Of a stretch of DNA of 64,000 nt, positions 38,066-47,653 are shown piece by piece. Source of the DNA: Herbaspirillum sp. (GTDB lineage Bacteria > Pseudomonadota > Gammaproteobacteria > Burkholderiales > Burkholderiaceae_D); assembly GCA_028292625.1 (NCBI GenBank), contig JAQGLY010000017.1, positions 1 to 64,000 on the forward strand. The letters are read 5' to 3'. The notes beneath the pieces were generated by a model. The model saw only the letters and a list, made by a program, of their open reading frames with translations. It did no database searches and had not been told where the DNA came from. The stretch's first letter is position 1. Each line of letters opens with the position of its first letter. The translations under genes and the position numbers were made by a program.

Positions 38066-39607
38066 TTATACCGTCGCGACCGGGATCTTGCTCAGCGCGA
38101 CGCTGCTCGCGATGCGCTCCTGCCATTCCTTCGGCCCGGTGGTGTGCACCGCTACGCCGTTGGCGTCCACCACGACCGTCACCGGCATGTCCTTGACGTC
38201 GAATTCGTAAATCGCCTCCATGCCCAGATCCTCGAAGCCGACCACCTTGGCCGATTTGATCGCTTTCGACACCAGATAAGCCGCGCCGCCGACGGCCATC
38301 AGATAGGCCGATTTGTGTTTCTTGATCGACGCCACGGTCGCCGGGCCGCGTTCGGCTTTGCCGATCATCGAAATCAGGCCGGTCTGCTCCAGCATCATGT
38401 CGGTGAATTTATCCATCCGTGTGGCGGTGGTCGGGCCGGCGGGGCCGACCGCTTCGTCGCGCACCGGGTCGACCGGACCCACGTAATAGATCACGCGGCC
38501 GGTGAAATCGACGGGCAGCTTTTCACCCTTGGCCAACATGTCCTGGATGCGCTGGTGCGCGGCGTCGCGGCCGGTCAGCATTTTGCCGTTCAGCAGCAGG
38601 GTCTGGCCCGGCTTCCAGCTCGCGATTTCTTCCTTGGTCAGGGTATCCAGATCCACCCGTTTCGATTTTTCGGTGTCGGGCATCCAGTTCACTTGCGGCC
38701 AGTCGGACAGCGACGGCGGCTCCATGAATGCGGGACCGGAGCCGTCCAGCACGAAGTGGCCGTGGCGCGTCGCCGCGCAGTTCGGAATCATCGCCACCGG
38801 CTTGGACGCGGCGTGCGTCGGATGCATCATGATTTTCACGTCCAGCACGGTGGTCAGGCCGCCCAGGCCTTGCGCGCCGATGCCCAGGGAATTGACCTTC
38901 TCGAACAGTTCGATGCGCAACTCCTCGAGCTTGTTTTGCGGACCGCGTTTGAGCAGGTCGTACATGTCGATGTCTTCCATCAACACTTGCTTGGCCATCA
39001 GCATCGCCCGTTCGGCGGTGCCGCCGATGCCGATGCCGAGCATGCCGGGAGGACACCAGCCGGCGCCCATCGTCGGCACTGTTTTCATGACCCAGTCGAC
39101 CAGCGAATCGGACGGATTGAGCATCACGAATTTGCTCTTGTTTTCGGAGCCGCCGCCTTTGGCCGCGACCTGCACGTCCACCGTATTGCCGGGCACCAGT
39201 TCCATGTGCACCACGGCCGGCGTGTTGTCCTTGGTGTTCTTGCGTTCGAAATGCGGATCGGCGACGATCGACGCGCGCAGCATATTGTCCGGATTGTTGT
39301 AGCCTCGGCGCACGCCTTCGTTGACCGCATCGGTGACCGAGCCCTTGAAGCCTTCGAAGCGGACTTCCATGCCGATTTTCAAAAACACATTGACGATGCC
39401 GGTATCCTGGCAGATCGGACGCTTGCCTTCGGCGCACATGCGCGAATTGGTCAGGATCTGCGCGATGGCGTCCTTGGCGGACGGGCTTTGCTCGGCTTCG
39501 TACGCGCGCGCCAGATGCTGGATGTAATCGGCCGGATGGTAATAACTGATGTATTGCAGGGCGGCGGCGACGGATTCGATGAGATCGTCTTGCTTGATGA
39601 TGGTCAT
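38066..39607 (-). CDS. Fumarate hydratase, class I (iron-sulfur)
   Basis: A 513-aa oxygen-sensitive [4Fe-4S] fumarase that interconverts fumarate and malate in the TCA cycle. The N-terminal domain (about 1-330) has the cluster cysteines in RPICQDTG, GWCPPGMLGIG and the later LPNCAATRH-type segment. The C-terminal beta domain (about 350-513) is fused in one chain, the FumA/FumB arrangement. I start at the ATG at 39607. The frame opens to 39703, overlapping the rhodanese gene. murI follows directly. Confidence 0.94.
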   Translation of the reverse strand: MTIIKQDDLIESVAAALQYISYYHPADYIQHLARAYEAEQSPSAKDAIAQILTNSRMCAEGKRPICQDTGIVNVFLKIGMEVRFEGFKGSVTDAVNEGVRRGYNNPDNMLRASIVADPHFERKNTKDNTPAVVHMELVPGNTVDVQVAAKGGGSENKSKFVMLNPSDSLVDWVMKTVPTMGAGWCPPGMLGIGIGGTAERAMLMAKQVLMEDIDMYDLLKRGPQNKLEELRIELFEKVNSLGIGAQGLGGLTTVLDVKIMMHPTHAASKPVAMIPNCAATRHGHFVLDGSGPAFMEPPSLSDWPQVNWMPDTEKSKRVDLDTLTKEEIASWKPGQTLLLNGKMLTGRDAAHQRIQDMLAKGEKLPVDFTGRVIYYVGPVDPVRDEAVGPAGPTTATRMDKFTDMMLEQTGLISMIGKAERGPATVASIKKHKSAYLMAVGGAAYLVSKAIKSAKVVGFEDLGMEAIYEFDVKDMPVTVVVDANGVAVHTTGPKEWQERIASSVALSKIPVATV

Positions 39608-39674
39608 GGCTGGTTTTCTCAGAAACGGAGGGGCGCAAAAGTCCGTTATTTTACACGGTCCTGCGTTTGCTATT

Positions 39675-40139
39675 TTATGCGCCGGTCCATGGCAACCGGG
39701 CAAAACACCAGCCTTCTACCGTTTTGCGGTGGCCTTCCGCGTCTTTGTTGCCTTCGAAGCCCTCCAGGATGTCGAAGCTGTTTGCATAACCGCGTTCGGT
39801 AGCGGCTTTTGCCGCGTGGCGCGAACGCACGCCGGAGCGGCACAGAAATAACAGCACCTGATCCTTGGAGGCGAGTTTGTCGAGTTCGTCGAGGAAGGCC
39901 GGATTGGGGGTGCTCTGCGGATACAGATTCCATTCGATCGCGAAATGCTGCGTGCCGTCGATTTTCACCTGGCCCACCCAATCGCGCTCGGCTTTGGTTC
40001 GCACGTCGACCAATTTCACGTTGCTGTCGGCCTGCAACAAGGCATAGGCTTGCGCGGGCGTGACCGCGCCGGCATACGGCAGTTGACTTGCCTGGCCCAA
40101 CTGGCGCGCCTTGGTCAGAATATCTTGTGTATTTGTCAT
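39675..40139 (-). CDS. Single-domain rhodanese-like protein
   Basis: A 154-aa rhodanese-domain protein. The active-site loop CRSGVRS carries the catalytic Cys (near residue 99), and KLVDVRTKAERDWVG is the N-terminal motif. The C-terminal FDILEGFEGNKDAEGHRK and GWCFARLPW resemble the family common in betaproteobacteria. It may carry sulfane sulfur in the cytoplasm; the acceptor is unknown. The start at 40139 follows CAGGA. Its promoter must share the intergenic region with glnA. Confidence 0.9.
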   Translation of the reverse strand: MTNTQDILTKARQLGQASQLPYAGAVTPAQAYALLQADSNVKLVDVRTKAERDWVGQVKIDGTQHFAIEWNLYPQSTPNPAFLDELDKLASKDQVLLFLCRSGVRSRHAAKAATERGYANSFDILEGFEGNKDAEGHRKTVEGWCFARLPWTGA

Positions 40140-40153
40140 CAAAAATCCTGGTG

Positions 40154-40170
40154 AGCACATTATCGGTGCG
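40154..40170 (+). promoter_or_regulatory. Putative NtrC-binding site 1 upstream of glnA
   Basis: GCAC-N7-GGTGC (GCAC 40155-40158, GGTGC 40165-40169) matches both half-sites of the NtrC consensus TGCACC-N5-GGTGCA. It lies about 190 bases upstream of the predicted sigma-54 start, in the range of an enhancer. It is 15 bases upstream of the rhodanese start codon. Confidence 0.6.
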
Positions 40171-40222
40171 CTATTGGTGCGCCGGCCGAAAAATGTGATG
40201 TTTTTGTGCATCTACATTATTT

Positions 40223-40239
40223 CGCACAAAATTGGTGCA
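40223..40239 (+). promoter_or_regulatory. Putative NtrC-binding site 2 upstream of glnA
   Basis: CGCACAAAATTGGTGCA differs from the 17-base consensus TGCACCAnnnTGGTGCA at two positions. Its centre lies 69 bases from site 1 and about 120 bases upstream of the predicted start site. Two adjacent sites are typical of glnA enhancers. Confidence 0.7.
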
Positions 40240-40325
40240 AACTGCGAAGAGTCCGTTAAATCGCGTTATCCCTTATCAATTCTGTACATCATAGCGCGCC
40301 TATGGGGTGTTTGTCTGACGGCGAT

Positions 40326-40341
40326 TGGCATGGAAACTGCT
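40326..40341 (+). promoter_or_regulatory. Sigma-54 promoter of glnA
   Basis: TGGCATGGAAACTGCT matches the -24/-12 consensus TGGCACG-N4-TTGC(A/T) except at two positions. The essential GG (40327-40328) and GC (40339-40340) keep correct spacing. Transcription would start near 40352, leaving a leader of about 145 bases to glnA. With the two NtrC-like sites upstream this predicts nitrogen-responsive control. Confidence 0.7.
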
Positions 40342-40496
40342 TATCCCATGGTGCGTTTCTTGTTCGTGTGTTTGTTGCGGCTAATTGAAAGATGTCGCAT
40401 AGGGACAAGTAATAGCGGCTAAAATAGCGCCGCGCAGAATTTTTCAGCACAATTTATCCCAGTTTAGTATCACTTCCTCGTTTTAGGAGATTTGCA

Positions 40497-41912
40497 ATGG
40501 CAAGGACGGCCGCAGAAGTTTTGAAGATGGTAAAAGATAACGAAGTCAAGTTTGTCGACTTCCGTTTTGCAGATACACGCGGCAAGGAACAGCACGTCAG
40601 CGTGCCTGTGTCCCATTTCGATATGGATAAATTCGAAACCGGTCACGCATTCGACGGGTCGTCGATTGCCGGTTGGAAGGGCATCGAAGCATCCGATATG
40701 TTGTTGATTCCGGACCCGACCACTGCCAATATCGATCCGTTCATGGAAGAAACCACACTGTTCATGCAGTGCGACGTGATCGAACCGTCCGACGGCAAAG
40801 GTTACGACCGCGATCCGCGCTCGATCGCCAAGCGCGCCGAAGCGTATCTGAAATCGTCCGGTCTGGGCGATGCGGCTTATTTCGGTCCAGAGCCTGAATT
40901 CTTCATTTTCGACGGTGTGCGCTGGGGCGCGGACATGTCCGGCTGCTTCGTCAAGATCGAATCGGAAGAAGCATCGTGGAGCAGCGGCGCCAAGCTCGAA
41001 GGCGGCAACACCGGCCACCGTCCAACGGTCAAGGGCGGTTATTTCCCGGTTCCTCCGGTCGACAGCTTCCAGGACATGCGTTCGGAAATGTGTCTGCTGC
41101 TGGAAGCCATGGGCATTCCGGTCGAAGTGCATCACCATGAAGTCGCCGGCGCCGGTCAGAACGAAATCGGCACCAAGTTCTCCACACTGGTGGAGCGCGC
41201 CGACTGGACTCAGAATCTGAAATACATCGTGTGGAACGTCGCGCACACCTATGGCAAGACCGCCACTTTCATGCCGAAGCCGCTGGTCGGCGATAACGGT
41301 TCGGGCATGCACGTGCACCAATCGGTGTGGAAAGACGGCAAGAATCTGTTCGCAGGCGACGGCTATGCCGGTCTGTCCGAGTTCGCGCTGTATTACATCG
41401 GCGGCATCATCAAGCATGCGAAGGCATTGAACGCCATCACCAATCCGGGCACTAACTCGTACAAGCGTCTGGTTCCAGGCTTCGAAGCGCCGGTCAAGCT
41501 GGCTTATTCGTCGCGCAACCGTTCGGCGTCGATCCGCATTCCGCACGTGCCGAATCCTAAGGGCCGCCGCATCGAAACGCGCTTTCCGGATCCGCTGGCC
41601 AATCCATACCTGTGCTTCTCCGCGCTGCTGATGGCCGGTCTGGACGGTGTGCAGAACAAGATCCATCCGGGCGAAGCCGCTTCGAAGGATCTGTACCATC
41701 TGCCGCCTGAAGAAGACAAGTTGATCCCGACTGTCTGCTCGTCGCTGGACGAGGCGCTGGAACATCTGAACAACGACCGCGAGTTCCTGACCCGCGGCGG
41801 TGTGTTCAGCGACAGCATGATCGATGCCTATATCGATTTGAAGATGCAGGAAGTGCAGCGTTTCCGCATGACTACGCATCCTATCGAATTCGATATGTAT
41901 TATTCGCTGTAA
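40497..41912 (+). CDS. glnA: Glutamine synthetase, type I
   Basis: A 471-aa dodecameric enzyme that makes glutamine from glutamate and ammonia with ATP. It has the N-terminal beta-grasp domain, then FDGSSIAGW, the metal/ATP motifs ([15 protein letters not shown]-type region at [13 protein letters not shown]) and the flexible loop. The adenylylation tyrosine is present in [11 protein letters not shown], so covalent control by GlnE is expected. AGGAGA precedes the ATG. It is followed by a strong terminator, then ntrB and ntrC. Confidence 0.98.
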   Translation: MARTAAEVLKMVKDNEVKFVDFRFADTRGKEQHVSVPVSHFDMDKFETGHAFDGSSIAGWKGIEASDMLLIPDPTTANIDPFMEETTLFMQCDVIEPSDGKGYDRDPRSIAKRAEAYLKSSGLGDAAYFGPEPEFFIFDGVRWGADMSGCFVKIESEEASWSSGAKLEGGNTGHRPTVKGGYFPVPPVDSFQDMRSEMCLLLEAMGIPVEVHHHEVAGAGQNEIGTKFSTLVERADWTQNLKYIVWNVAHTYGKTATFMPKPLVGDNGSGMHVHQSVWKDGKNLFAGDGYAGLSEFALYYIGGIIKHAKALNAITNPGTNSYKRLVPGFEAPVKLAYSSRNRSASIRIPHVPNPKGRRIETRFPDPLANPYLCFSALLMAGLDGVQNKIHPGEAASKDLYHLPPEEDKLIPTVCSSLDEALEHLNNDREFLTRGGVFSDSMIDAYIDLKMQEVQRFRMTTHPIEFDMYYSL

Positions 41913-41955
41913 GCCGGTTTGATTTATCGGTCGTTGCATCACGATAACGTGTGAC

Positions 41956-41990
41956 AAAAAGGGGAAGTTCGCTTCCCCTTTTTCTTTTTG
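41956..41990 (+). terminator. Intrinsic terminator between glnA and ntrB
   Basis: A 12-bp perfect stem (AAAAAGGGGAAG at 41956-41967, CTTCCCCTTTTT at 41972-41983) closed by a TTCG tetraloop, followed by CTTTTTG. This should strongly reduce readthrough, so ntrB-ntrC expression probably comes from leak and a weak local promoter. Confidence 0.93.
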
Positions 41991-42072
41991 GGCATCCGAT
42001 CCGTGTCGATGCGTGTCGACGGTTCGTATCGGTTGCCGTATCTGACGAATACTTTCTATTTTGCAAGAGACT

Positions 42073-43152
42073 ATGACACCGAAATCTGCCGTGCCTTCTC
42101 TTGAAGGACTGGATTTACTGGCCTCCGCCGTGATCGTTCTGAACGCAGAGGGCGGCATCGTCTACGCCAATGCCGCCGCCGAAAACATGCTGGAGAGTTC
42201 GGTCAGGGTATTGTTGCATCAGAAGCTGAGCGATCTGTTTACCAATGGCGAGCTGCTCAAACCTCTGTTCGCAGAGGCGGTCGCGCACCGTTTTGCCGAC
42301 AAGCGGCTCGATCTGGTGCTCGAACGCGCCGGCCGCGAGGCCTTGCAGGTCGATGCCGTGATTACCGCTTTGGATAGACCGGAGATGCCGGTGCTGATCG
42401 AATTGCGCGAGAACATCCAGCAATTGAAGCTCGATCGCGAAGAGCGTCTGCTCGATCAAAGCCAGGCCAACAAGGAACTGATCCGCAATCTGGCGCATGA
42501 AATCAAGAATCCGCTGGGAGGCATCCGCGGCGCCGCGCAATTGCTGGAGCTGGAGTTGCCGGAACGCCATCTGAAAGAGTTGCGCGAATACTCGCAAGTC
42601 ATCATCAAGGAGGCGGACCGCCTGCAAACGCTGGTCGACCGGCTGCTGGCGCCGCACCGCCGGCCGCATATCGTCGGCGATGTGAATATCCACGAAGTGT
42701 GCGAACGCGTGCGCAGCCTGATTCTGGCCGAATTTCCGCAGGGCCTGGTGGTCAGGCGCGATTACGATCTGTCGATTCCGGAATTCCGCGGTGACAAGGA
42801 GCAACTGATTCAGGCCATGCTCAACATCGTGCATAACGCGGCGCAGGCGCTGACCGAACGTATCCGCAGCGGCGATGCCGAATTGAAACTGGAGACTCGC
42901 GTGGCGCGCCAGGTCACTTTGGCGAAGGTGCGCTACAAGCTGGCACTAGACTTGCATATCATCGATAACGGCCCCGGCATCGCGCCCGATATCGAAGACA
43001 GGATTTTCTATCCATTGGTATCCGGACGCGAGGGAGGCAGCGGACTTGGACTGACGTTGGCGCAAACTTTCGTGCAGCAGCACTTGGGCGTGATCGAATG
43101 CGAAAGCCGTCCGGGCCGCACCGATTTTAGGATTTTGATACCGCTTCCTTGA
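42073..43152 (+). CDS. glnL: Nitrogen regulation sensor kinase/phosphatase NtrB
   Basis: A 359-aa soluble histidine kinase. It has an N-terminal PAS domain (about 1-110), a phosphoacceptor helix with LAHEIKNPLGGIRG (H about 140) and a C-terminal ATPase domain with the N box (NIVHNAAQAL), G1 box DNGPGIAPD and G2 box GGSGLGLTLAQ. It phosphorylates NtrC when nitrogen is low and dephosphorylates it when bound by PII. I start at ATG 42073 after AAGAGA; a TTG at 42061 is in frame. ntrC follows. Confidence 0.94.
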   Translation: MTPKSAVPSLEGLDLLASAVIVLNAEGGIVYANAAAENMLESSVRVLLHQKLSDLFTNGELLKPLFAEAVAHRFADKRLDLVLERAGREALQVDAVITALDRPEMPVLIELRENIQQLKLDREERLLDQSQANKELIRNLAHEIKNPLGGIRGAAQLLELELPERHLKELREYSQVIIKEADRLQTLVDRLLAPHRRPHIVGDVNIHEVCERVRSLILAEFPQGLVVRRDYDLSIPEFRGDKEQLIQAMLNIVHNAAQALTERIRSGDAELKLETRVARQVTLAKVRYKLALDLHIIDNGPGIAPDIEDRIFYPLVSGREGGSGLGLTLAQTFVQQHLGVIECESRPGRTDFRILIPLP

Positions 43153-43214
43153 GCCGGGGGAGTGGATGTGCCGGAAATGGCGATGCTGAGCTTAGACGCG
43201 GGATGTTGCAAACT

Positions 43215-44699
43215 ATGAAACCAATCTGGATCGTTGACGACGATGAATCAATCCGCTGGGTGCTCGAAAAAGCCCTGGCGCGCGAAAACCTCGCCACCCG
43301 CAGTTTTTCCAGCGCACGCGATGCGCTGACGGCATTGCAAACAGGTGTGCCGCAAGTCCTGGTTTCCGATATACGCATGCCAGGCCCCTCCGGCCTGGAA
43401 TTGTTGCAAACCGTCAAGGCCGAGCACCCCGGAGTGCCGGTCATCATCATTACGGCATTCTCCGATCTGGATTCCGCGGTCTCGGCATTTCAGGGCGGCG
43501 CGTTCGAATACCTGGCCAAGCCTTTCGACGTCGACAAGGCGGTGGAGCTGATCCGGCGCGCGCTGGAAGAAAGCCTGCGCGAAGGCGACGTCGAGCAGGC
43601 CGCCGTCGAAGCCACCGAGATACTCGGCCAGGCGCCGGCGATGCAGGACGTCTTTCGCGCCATCGGGCGTTTGTCGCAATCGAATGTCACCGTGCTCATT
43701 ACCGGAGAATCCGGCACAGGCAAGGAACTGGTCGCGCGCGCGCTGCACAAACATAGCCCGCGCTCGGCGCAGCCGTTCGTGGCGCTCAACACCGCGGCGA
43801 TTCCTAAGGATCTGCTGGAGTCGGAACTGTTCGGCCACGAGCGCGGCGCCTTTACCGGCGCGCAGACCATGCGGCGCGGCCGTTTCGAGCAGGCCGAAGG
43901 CGGCACGCTGTTCCTGGATGAAATCGGCGATATGCCGTTCGATCTGCAAACGCGCTTGCTGCGTGTGCTCTCGGATGGACATTTCTACCGCGTCGGCGGT
44001 CATCAATCGATGAAGGCCAATGTGCGCGTGATCGCCGCCACCCATCAGAATCTGGAGCATCGGGTACGCGAAGGCCTGTTTCGCGAAGACTTGTATCACC
44101 GCCTCAACGTGATCCGCTTGCGTCTGCCGAATCTGCGCGAGCGGCGCGAAGACATCGCGCTCCTGACCCGGCATTTCCTGACGCAAAGCGCGCGCCAATT
44201 GGGAGTGGAAGCGAAGCGTTTGTCGCCGCATGCGATGCAGTTTTTGTCGCAGCTCGAATTGCCCGGCAATGTGCGCCAGCTGGAGAATCTGTGCAACTGG
44301 ATCACCGTGATGGCACCGGGTCAGACGGTGGAAGTCAAGGATCTGCCGCAGGATCTGATCGACGAACGGCCGATCGATGAAATTGCGTCGACGCCATCGT
44401 CGCCGGCAGCCGTCAAGACCGAGGGCGACAGCGCTGCCGAACGCAGCGACGATGCCGCCGGCGGCGACCGGCACCGCTGGGTTGCCCTGCTGGAAACGGA
44501 GGCCGCGCAAATGCTCGCGCACGGCTTGCCCGAGGTCATGGATGTATTGGGCCGCCAGTTCGAAGCCACGCTGATCAAGGCGGCGCTGAAGCATACGCAT
44601 GGCCGTAAAAACGATGCGGCGGTGCGCCTGGGCATCGGGCGCAATACGATTACGCGGAAGATTCAGGAACTCAATATCGGCGGCGTCGCGGATGATTGA
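43215..44699 (+). CDS. glnG: Nitrogen regulator NtrC, sigma-54 activator
   Basis: A 494-aa response regulator. The receiver domain (1-120) has [12 protein letters not shown] and the phosphoacceptor Asp in [13 protein letters not shown]. The AAA+ domain has Walker A GESGTGKE, the sigma-54 contact loop GAFTGAQ, Walker [11 protein letters not shown] and the arginine finger region. The C-terminal Fis-type helix-turn-helix ends the protein ([21 protein letters not shown]). An in-frame ATG at 43203 is another possible start. It should act on the two sites upstream of glnA. It converges on prpR. Confidence 0.96.
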   Translation: MKPIWIVDDDESIRWVLEKALARENLATRSFSSARDALTALQTGVPQVLVSDIRMPGPSGLELLQTVKAEHPGVPVIIITAFSDLDSAVSAFQGGAFEYLAKPFDVDKAVELIRRALEESLREGDVEQAAVEATEILGQAPAMQDVFRAIGRLSQSNVTVLITGESGTGKELVARALHKHSPRSAQPFVALNTAAIPKDLLESELFGHERGAFTGAQTMRRGRFEQAEGGTLFLDEIGDMPFDLQTRLLRVLSDGHFYRVGGHQSMKANVRVIAATHQNLEHRVREGLFREDLYHRLNVIRLRLPNLRERREDIALLTRHFLTQSARQLGVEAKRLSPHAMQFLSQLELPGNVRQLENLCNWITVMAPGQTVEVKDLPQDLIDERPIDEIASTPSSPAAVKTEGDSAAERSDDAAGGDRHRWVALLETEAAQMLAHGLPEVMDVLGRQFEATLIKAALKHTHGRKNDAAVRLGIGRNTITRKIQELNIGGVADD

Positions 44700-44798
44700 G
44701 TAGCGACAACGGATTTATCCGCCGAAACGCCTGCGTCCGATGGGACGATTCGGCGTGTCGGCGGTCCCGGCCGCCATCTATTGCGCGTGGATGGCCCC

Positions 44799-46442
44799 TT
44801 ATATATTCCGGCGCAATCTGCGCCACAAGGTGGTACGGCTGATTCCCAGGTATTCGGCCGCCGCTTCCCGATTGCCGTCGAAACGCTGCAGCGTCTGTTG
44901 CAAGCTCTCCGCCGTTTCCGGTTTCCCCGATGGATCGATCGCCGTCGCCGGCTCAGGCTCCGCTGCATCCGCGGCCGAGGACGCTTGCGGCAGGGCCAAT
45001 TCCGGCGCAACGCTTTTCAAAAATGCCGGCGTCAGCGCCTGCAGCGGCGCATCCGCCAAAAACAGCGCCAGCCGCTCCATCAGATTCCGTAATTCGCGCA
45101 CATTGCCTGGCCAGCGATAGGCGCTCAGCAGCGGCATGCAAGCCTGGAGCTCGGCATCCAGATCCGCATGCGGCCGACTGTCCAGCGCCGCCAATGCATT
45201 TTTCAGACACCATTGCGCCAGCATCGCCAGGTCGTCCATCCGTTCGCGCAACGGCGGCAGCGACAGCCGCAGCACCGCCAGCCGGTAATACAGATCGGCG
45301 CGGAAACGGCCCTCGGTGACGCGCGCCTCCAGGTCGCAATGGGTGGCGCTGACGATGCGTACGTCCACCGCAATCGGCCGGGTGCCGCCGACCCGGACCA
45401 CCGCGCGCTCTTCCAATACCCGTAACAGCCGGGTTTGCAAATTCAGCGGCATTTCGCCGATTTCATCCAGGAACAGAGTGCCGCGATGCGCCGCTTCGAA
45501 CAGGCCGGCGCGGCCGCCCCGACGTGAACCGGTGAAGGCGCCGTCTTCATAGCCGAACAACTCCGATTCCAGCAGCGATTCCGCCAGCGCGCCGCAGTTG
45601 ACCGCCACGAACGGCCGCTCGTGGCGGCCCTGTGCATATTCGCGATGAATGGCCTGCGCCGCCAGTTCCTTGCCGCTGCCGGTTTCGCCCCGAATCAGCA
45701 CCGTCGCGGGCGAGCGGGCGAACAGGGCGATCGCTTGCCGCACGTTGTGCATCGCGGCCGATTCCCCGCGCAAGTCCTGCAGCCGGTGGCGCGCGCGCGG
45801 ACCGTTGGCGGACGCCTGTGAGCCGAGGCGATGATCGGGGCGCGTCAGTTGCACCAGGTCCAGCGCGCTGTCGAATGCTTGCCGGATCGACGCCGCCGAA
45901 TATATGAAGATGCCGGTCATGCCGGCTTCTTCGGCCAGATCGGTAATCAGCCCCGCGCCGACCACGACCTTGATGCCGGCGGCCTTCAATTCCTGAATCT
46001 GCGCACGCGCGTCCTCTTCCGTGACATAAATGCGCTGCTGGATGCCCAGGCCGAAGGTGCGTTGGAAATCGCTCAACGCCGGGATGGTTTCCCGGTAATT
46101 GATCAGGCCGATGTCGCTGCCGATCTTGCGCGCTTGCGCCAGCGCCTGCATTACGTCGAAACCGCTGGCCGCGGCGATGATCACCGGCACCGGCAGACGG
46201 CTTTTCAAATACGCGCCGTTGGAGCCGGCGGCGATGATGGCATCGCAACGTTCGTTTTGCAGACGTTCACGAATGTGGCGCACCGCCTCGTCGAAGCCGA
46301 GATGAATCGCTTCGATCTGCGCCTGATCGTCGAACTCGCGCCGGATGTCGCGAAACAGATCGGACAGGCGCGATATCGATACCGTCCAGATAACCGCTTG
46401 TTCCGCGTGCGGATCGCGCGAGGCTGTCGATGGGCGACTCAT
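44799..46442 (-). CDS. prpR: Propionate catabolism activator PrpR
   Basis: A 547-aa sigma-54 activator of the 2-methylcitrate operon; in enteric bacteria the effector is 2-methylcitrate. The N-terminal PrpR_N sensor domain (about 15-195) is followed by an AAA+ domain with GETGSGKE (Walker A), [15 protein letters not shown] (sigma-54 loop) and [10 protein letters not shown] (Walker B). A Fis-type helix-turn-helix ends the protein ([18 protein letters not shown]). Start at 46442 follows GGAGGGACAC. It is divergent from prpB and shares a regulatory region with it. Confidence 0.95.
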   Translation of the reverse strand: MSRPSTASRDPHAEQAVIWTVSISRLSDLFRDIRREFDDQAQIEAIHLGFDEAVRHIRERLQNERCDAIIAAGSNGAYLKSRLPVPVIIAAASGFDVMQALAQARKIGSDIGLINYRETIPALSDFQRTFGLGIQQRIYVTEEDARAQIQELKAAGIKVVVGAGLITDLAEEAGMTGIFIYSAASIRQAFDSALDLVQLTRPDHRLGSQASANGPRARHRLQDLRGESAAMHNVRQAIALFARSPATVLIRGETGSGKELAAQAIHREYAQGRHERPFVAVNCGALAESLLESELFGYEDGAFTGSRRGGRAGLFEAAHRGTLFLDEIGEMPLNLQTRLLRVLEERAVVRVGGTRPIAVDVRIVSATHCDLEARVTEGRFRADLYYRLAVLRLSLPPLRERMDDLAMLAQWCLKNALAALDSRPHADLDAELQACMPLLSAYRWPGNVRELRNLMERLALFLADAPLQALTPAFLKSVAPELALPQASSAADAAEPEPATAIDPSGKPETAESLQQTLQRFDGNREAAAEYLGISRTTLWRRLRRNI

Positions 46443-46454
46443 GTGTCCCTCCGT

Positions 46455-46495
46455 GTTTCAGTTGTTGTTTCAAAATATGTTTCAAATGCGTTTCA
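46455..46495 (+). promoter_or_regulatory. Phased GTTTCA repeat array, probable PrpR enhancer
   Basis: Four GTTTCA hexamers start at 46455, 46467, 46479 and 46490, with spacing of 12, 12 and 11 bases, close to one helical turn. They lie just upstream of the prpR start and 150-190 bases upstream of the prpB sigma-54 promoter, the usual distance for an activator enhancer. A role in binding PrpR is inference. Confidence 0.6.
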
Positions 46496-46567
46496 ATTTC
46501 AGGATTGTAACGTGAAGGCGATCCCTGCTGGAAAATCCCGCCGATTGCGCCCAAAATAAGGGGCCCT

Positions 46568-46582
46568 TATCAAGCGCTTGAT
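46568..46582 (+). promoter_or_regulatory. IHF-like site in the prpR/prpB region
   Basis: TATCAAGCGCTTG (46568-46580) matches the IHF consensus WATCAA-N4-TTR at every defined position. The surrounding ATCAAGCGCTTGAT (46569-46582) is also a perfect palindrome, so a different dimeric regulator is possible. It lies between the GTTTCA array and the -24/-12 promoter, where IHF would bend DNA to bring activator to polymerase. Confidence 0.55.
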
Positions 46583-46645
46583 TTAAAGGCATTTTTGATG
46601 GAAATCGCATTCGGATTGGCGATGGGGCTTGGCGCCGTGCGGTAC

Positions 46646-46661
46646 TGGCACGCCGATTGCA
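46646..46661 (+). promoter_or_regulatory. Sigma-54 promoter of prpB
   Basis: TGGCACGCCGATTGCA is a complete match to the -24/-12 consensus TGGCACG-N4-TTGCA. Transcription would start near 46672, about 46 bases before prpB. This agrees with control by the divergent PrpR. Confidence 0.92.
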
Positions 46662-46696
46662 ATGCAGTGAAAAGTCCGTCCAAAATGCGGTTAACT

Positions 46697-46706
46697 GAAA
46701 CGTTTC
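46697..46706 (+). promoter_or_regulatory. GAAACGTTTC palindrome in the prpB leader
   Basis: A perfect 10-base palindrome (with TG before it on the left) containing the same GTTTC core as the upstream array, once in each orientation. It lies between the predicted start site and the prpB ATG. It could be an extra PrpR-related site or chance. Confidence 0.35.
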
Positions 46707-46717
46707 GAAAGTGAGCC

Positions 46718-47605
46718 ATGAGCATTCATTCCGCCGGCGCAGCGTTCCGCCAGGCTGTCGCCGAAGAGTCGCCGTTGCAGGTGATCGGCGCAATCAACGC
46801 CAACCATGCGCTGCTTGCCAAACGCGCGGGCTTCCGTGCGATCTATTTATCGGGCGGCGGCGTGGCCGCGGGCTCCCTGGGCTTGCCCGATCTTGGCATT
46901 TCCAACCTGGACGATGTGCTGGTCGACGTGCGGCGCATTACCGACGTCTGCGATCTGCCGCTGCTGGTCGATGCCGATACCGGTTTCGGCGCGTCGGCCT
47001 TCAACGTGGCGCGGACCGTCAAGGCGCTGATCAAGGCCGGCGCGGCGGCGATGCATATCGAAGATCAGGTCGGCGCCAAGCGCTGCGGCCATCGTCCGAA
47101 CAAGGAAATCGTCTCCAAGGAGGAAATGGTCGATCGCATCAAGGCCGCCGTGGACGCGCGCACCGATGAAAATTTCGTCATCATGGCGCGCACCGATGCG
47201 CTGGCCGTCGACGGGCTGGAAGCGGCGCTGGAGCGCGCCGCGGCCTGCGTCGAGGCGGGCGCCGACATGATTTTTCCGGAAGCGATTACCGAGCTGGCGA
47301 TGTACCGGCGATTCGCCGCGGAGGTAAAGGCGCCGGTGCTGGCCAATATCACCGAATTCGGCGCCACGCCGCTGTTTACCGTCGAAGAATTGAAGGGAGC
47401 CGATGTCGGCCTGGTGCTGTACCCGCTGTCCGCGTTCCGCGCAATGAACAAGGCCGCCGAAAACGTGTATCAGGCGATCCGCCGCGACGGCACGCAGAAA
47501 AACGTCATCGATACCATGCAAACGCGCGCCGAATTATACGAACGCATCGATTATTACCGGTTCGAACAGCATCTGGACGCCTTGTTCTCGGGGCAGAAAA
47601 AATAG
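46718..47605 (+). CDS. prpB: 2-methylisocitrate lyase
   Basis: A 295-aa member of the isocitrate lyase superfamily that cleaves 2-methylisocitrate to pyruvate and succinate. The active-site loop [10 protein letters not shown] (catalytic Cys about residue 126) and the Mg-binding [18 protein letters not shown] are clear, as is [17 protein letters not shown]. It is the first gene of the prp cluster, with its sigma-54 promoter 60 bases upstream, and prpC follows after 48 bases. Confidence 0.97.
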   Translation: MSIHSAGAAFRQAVAEESPLQVIGAINANHALLAKRAGFRAIYLSGGGVAAGSLGLPDLGISNLDDVLVDVRRITDVCDLPLLVDADTGFGASAFNVARTVKALIKAGAAAMHIEDQVGAKRCGHRPNKEIVSKEEMVDRIKAAVDARTDENFVIMARTDALAVDGLEAALERAAACVEAGADMIFPEAITELAMYRRFAAEVKAPVLANITEFGATPLFTVEELKGADVGLVLYPLSAFRAMNKAAENVYQAIRRDGTQKNVIDTMQTRAELYERIDYYRFEQHLDALFSGQKK

Positions 47606-47653
47606 AACGCATTTTGTGGAATTTTCATTTCTTTTGAATACAGGAGCGGCGAC

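Noticed and set aside
45400..45560. GAFTGS rather than GAFTGA in PrpR as a defect
   Set aside because: As far as I recall, this serine form is usual in the PrpR family, so I do not count it as unusual.
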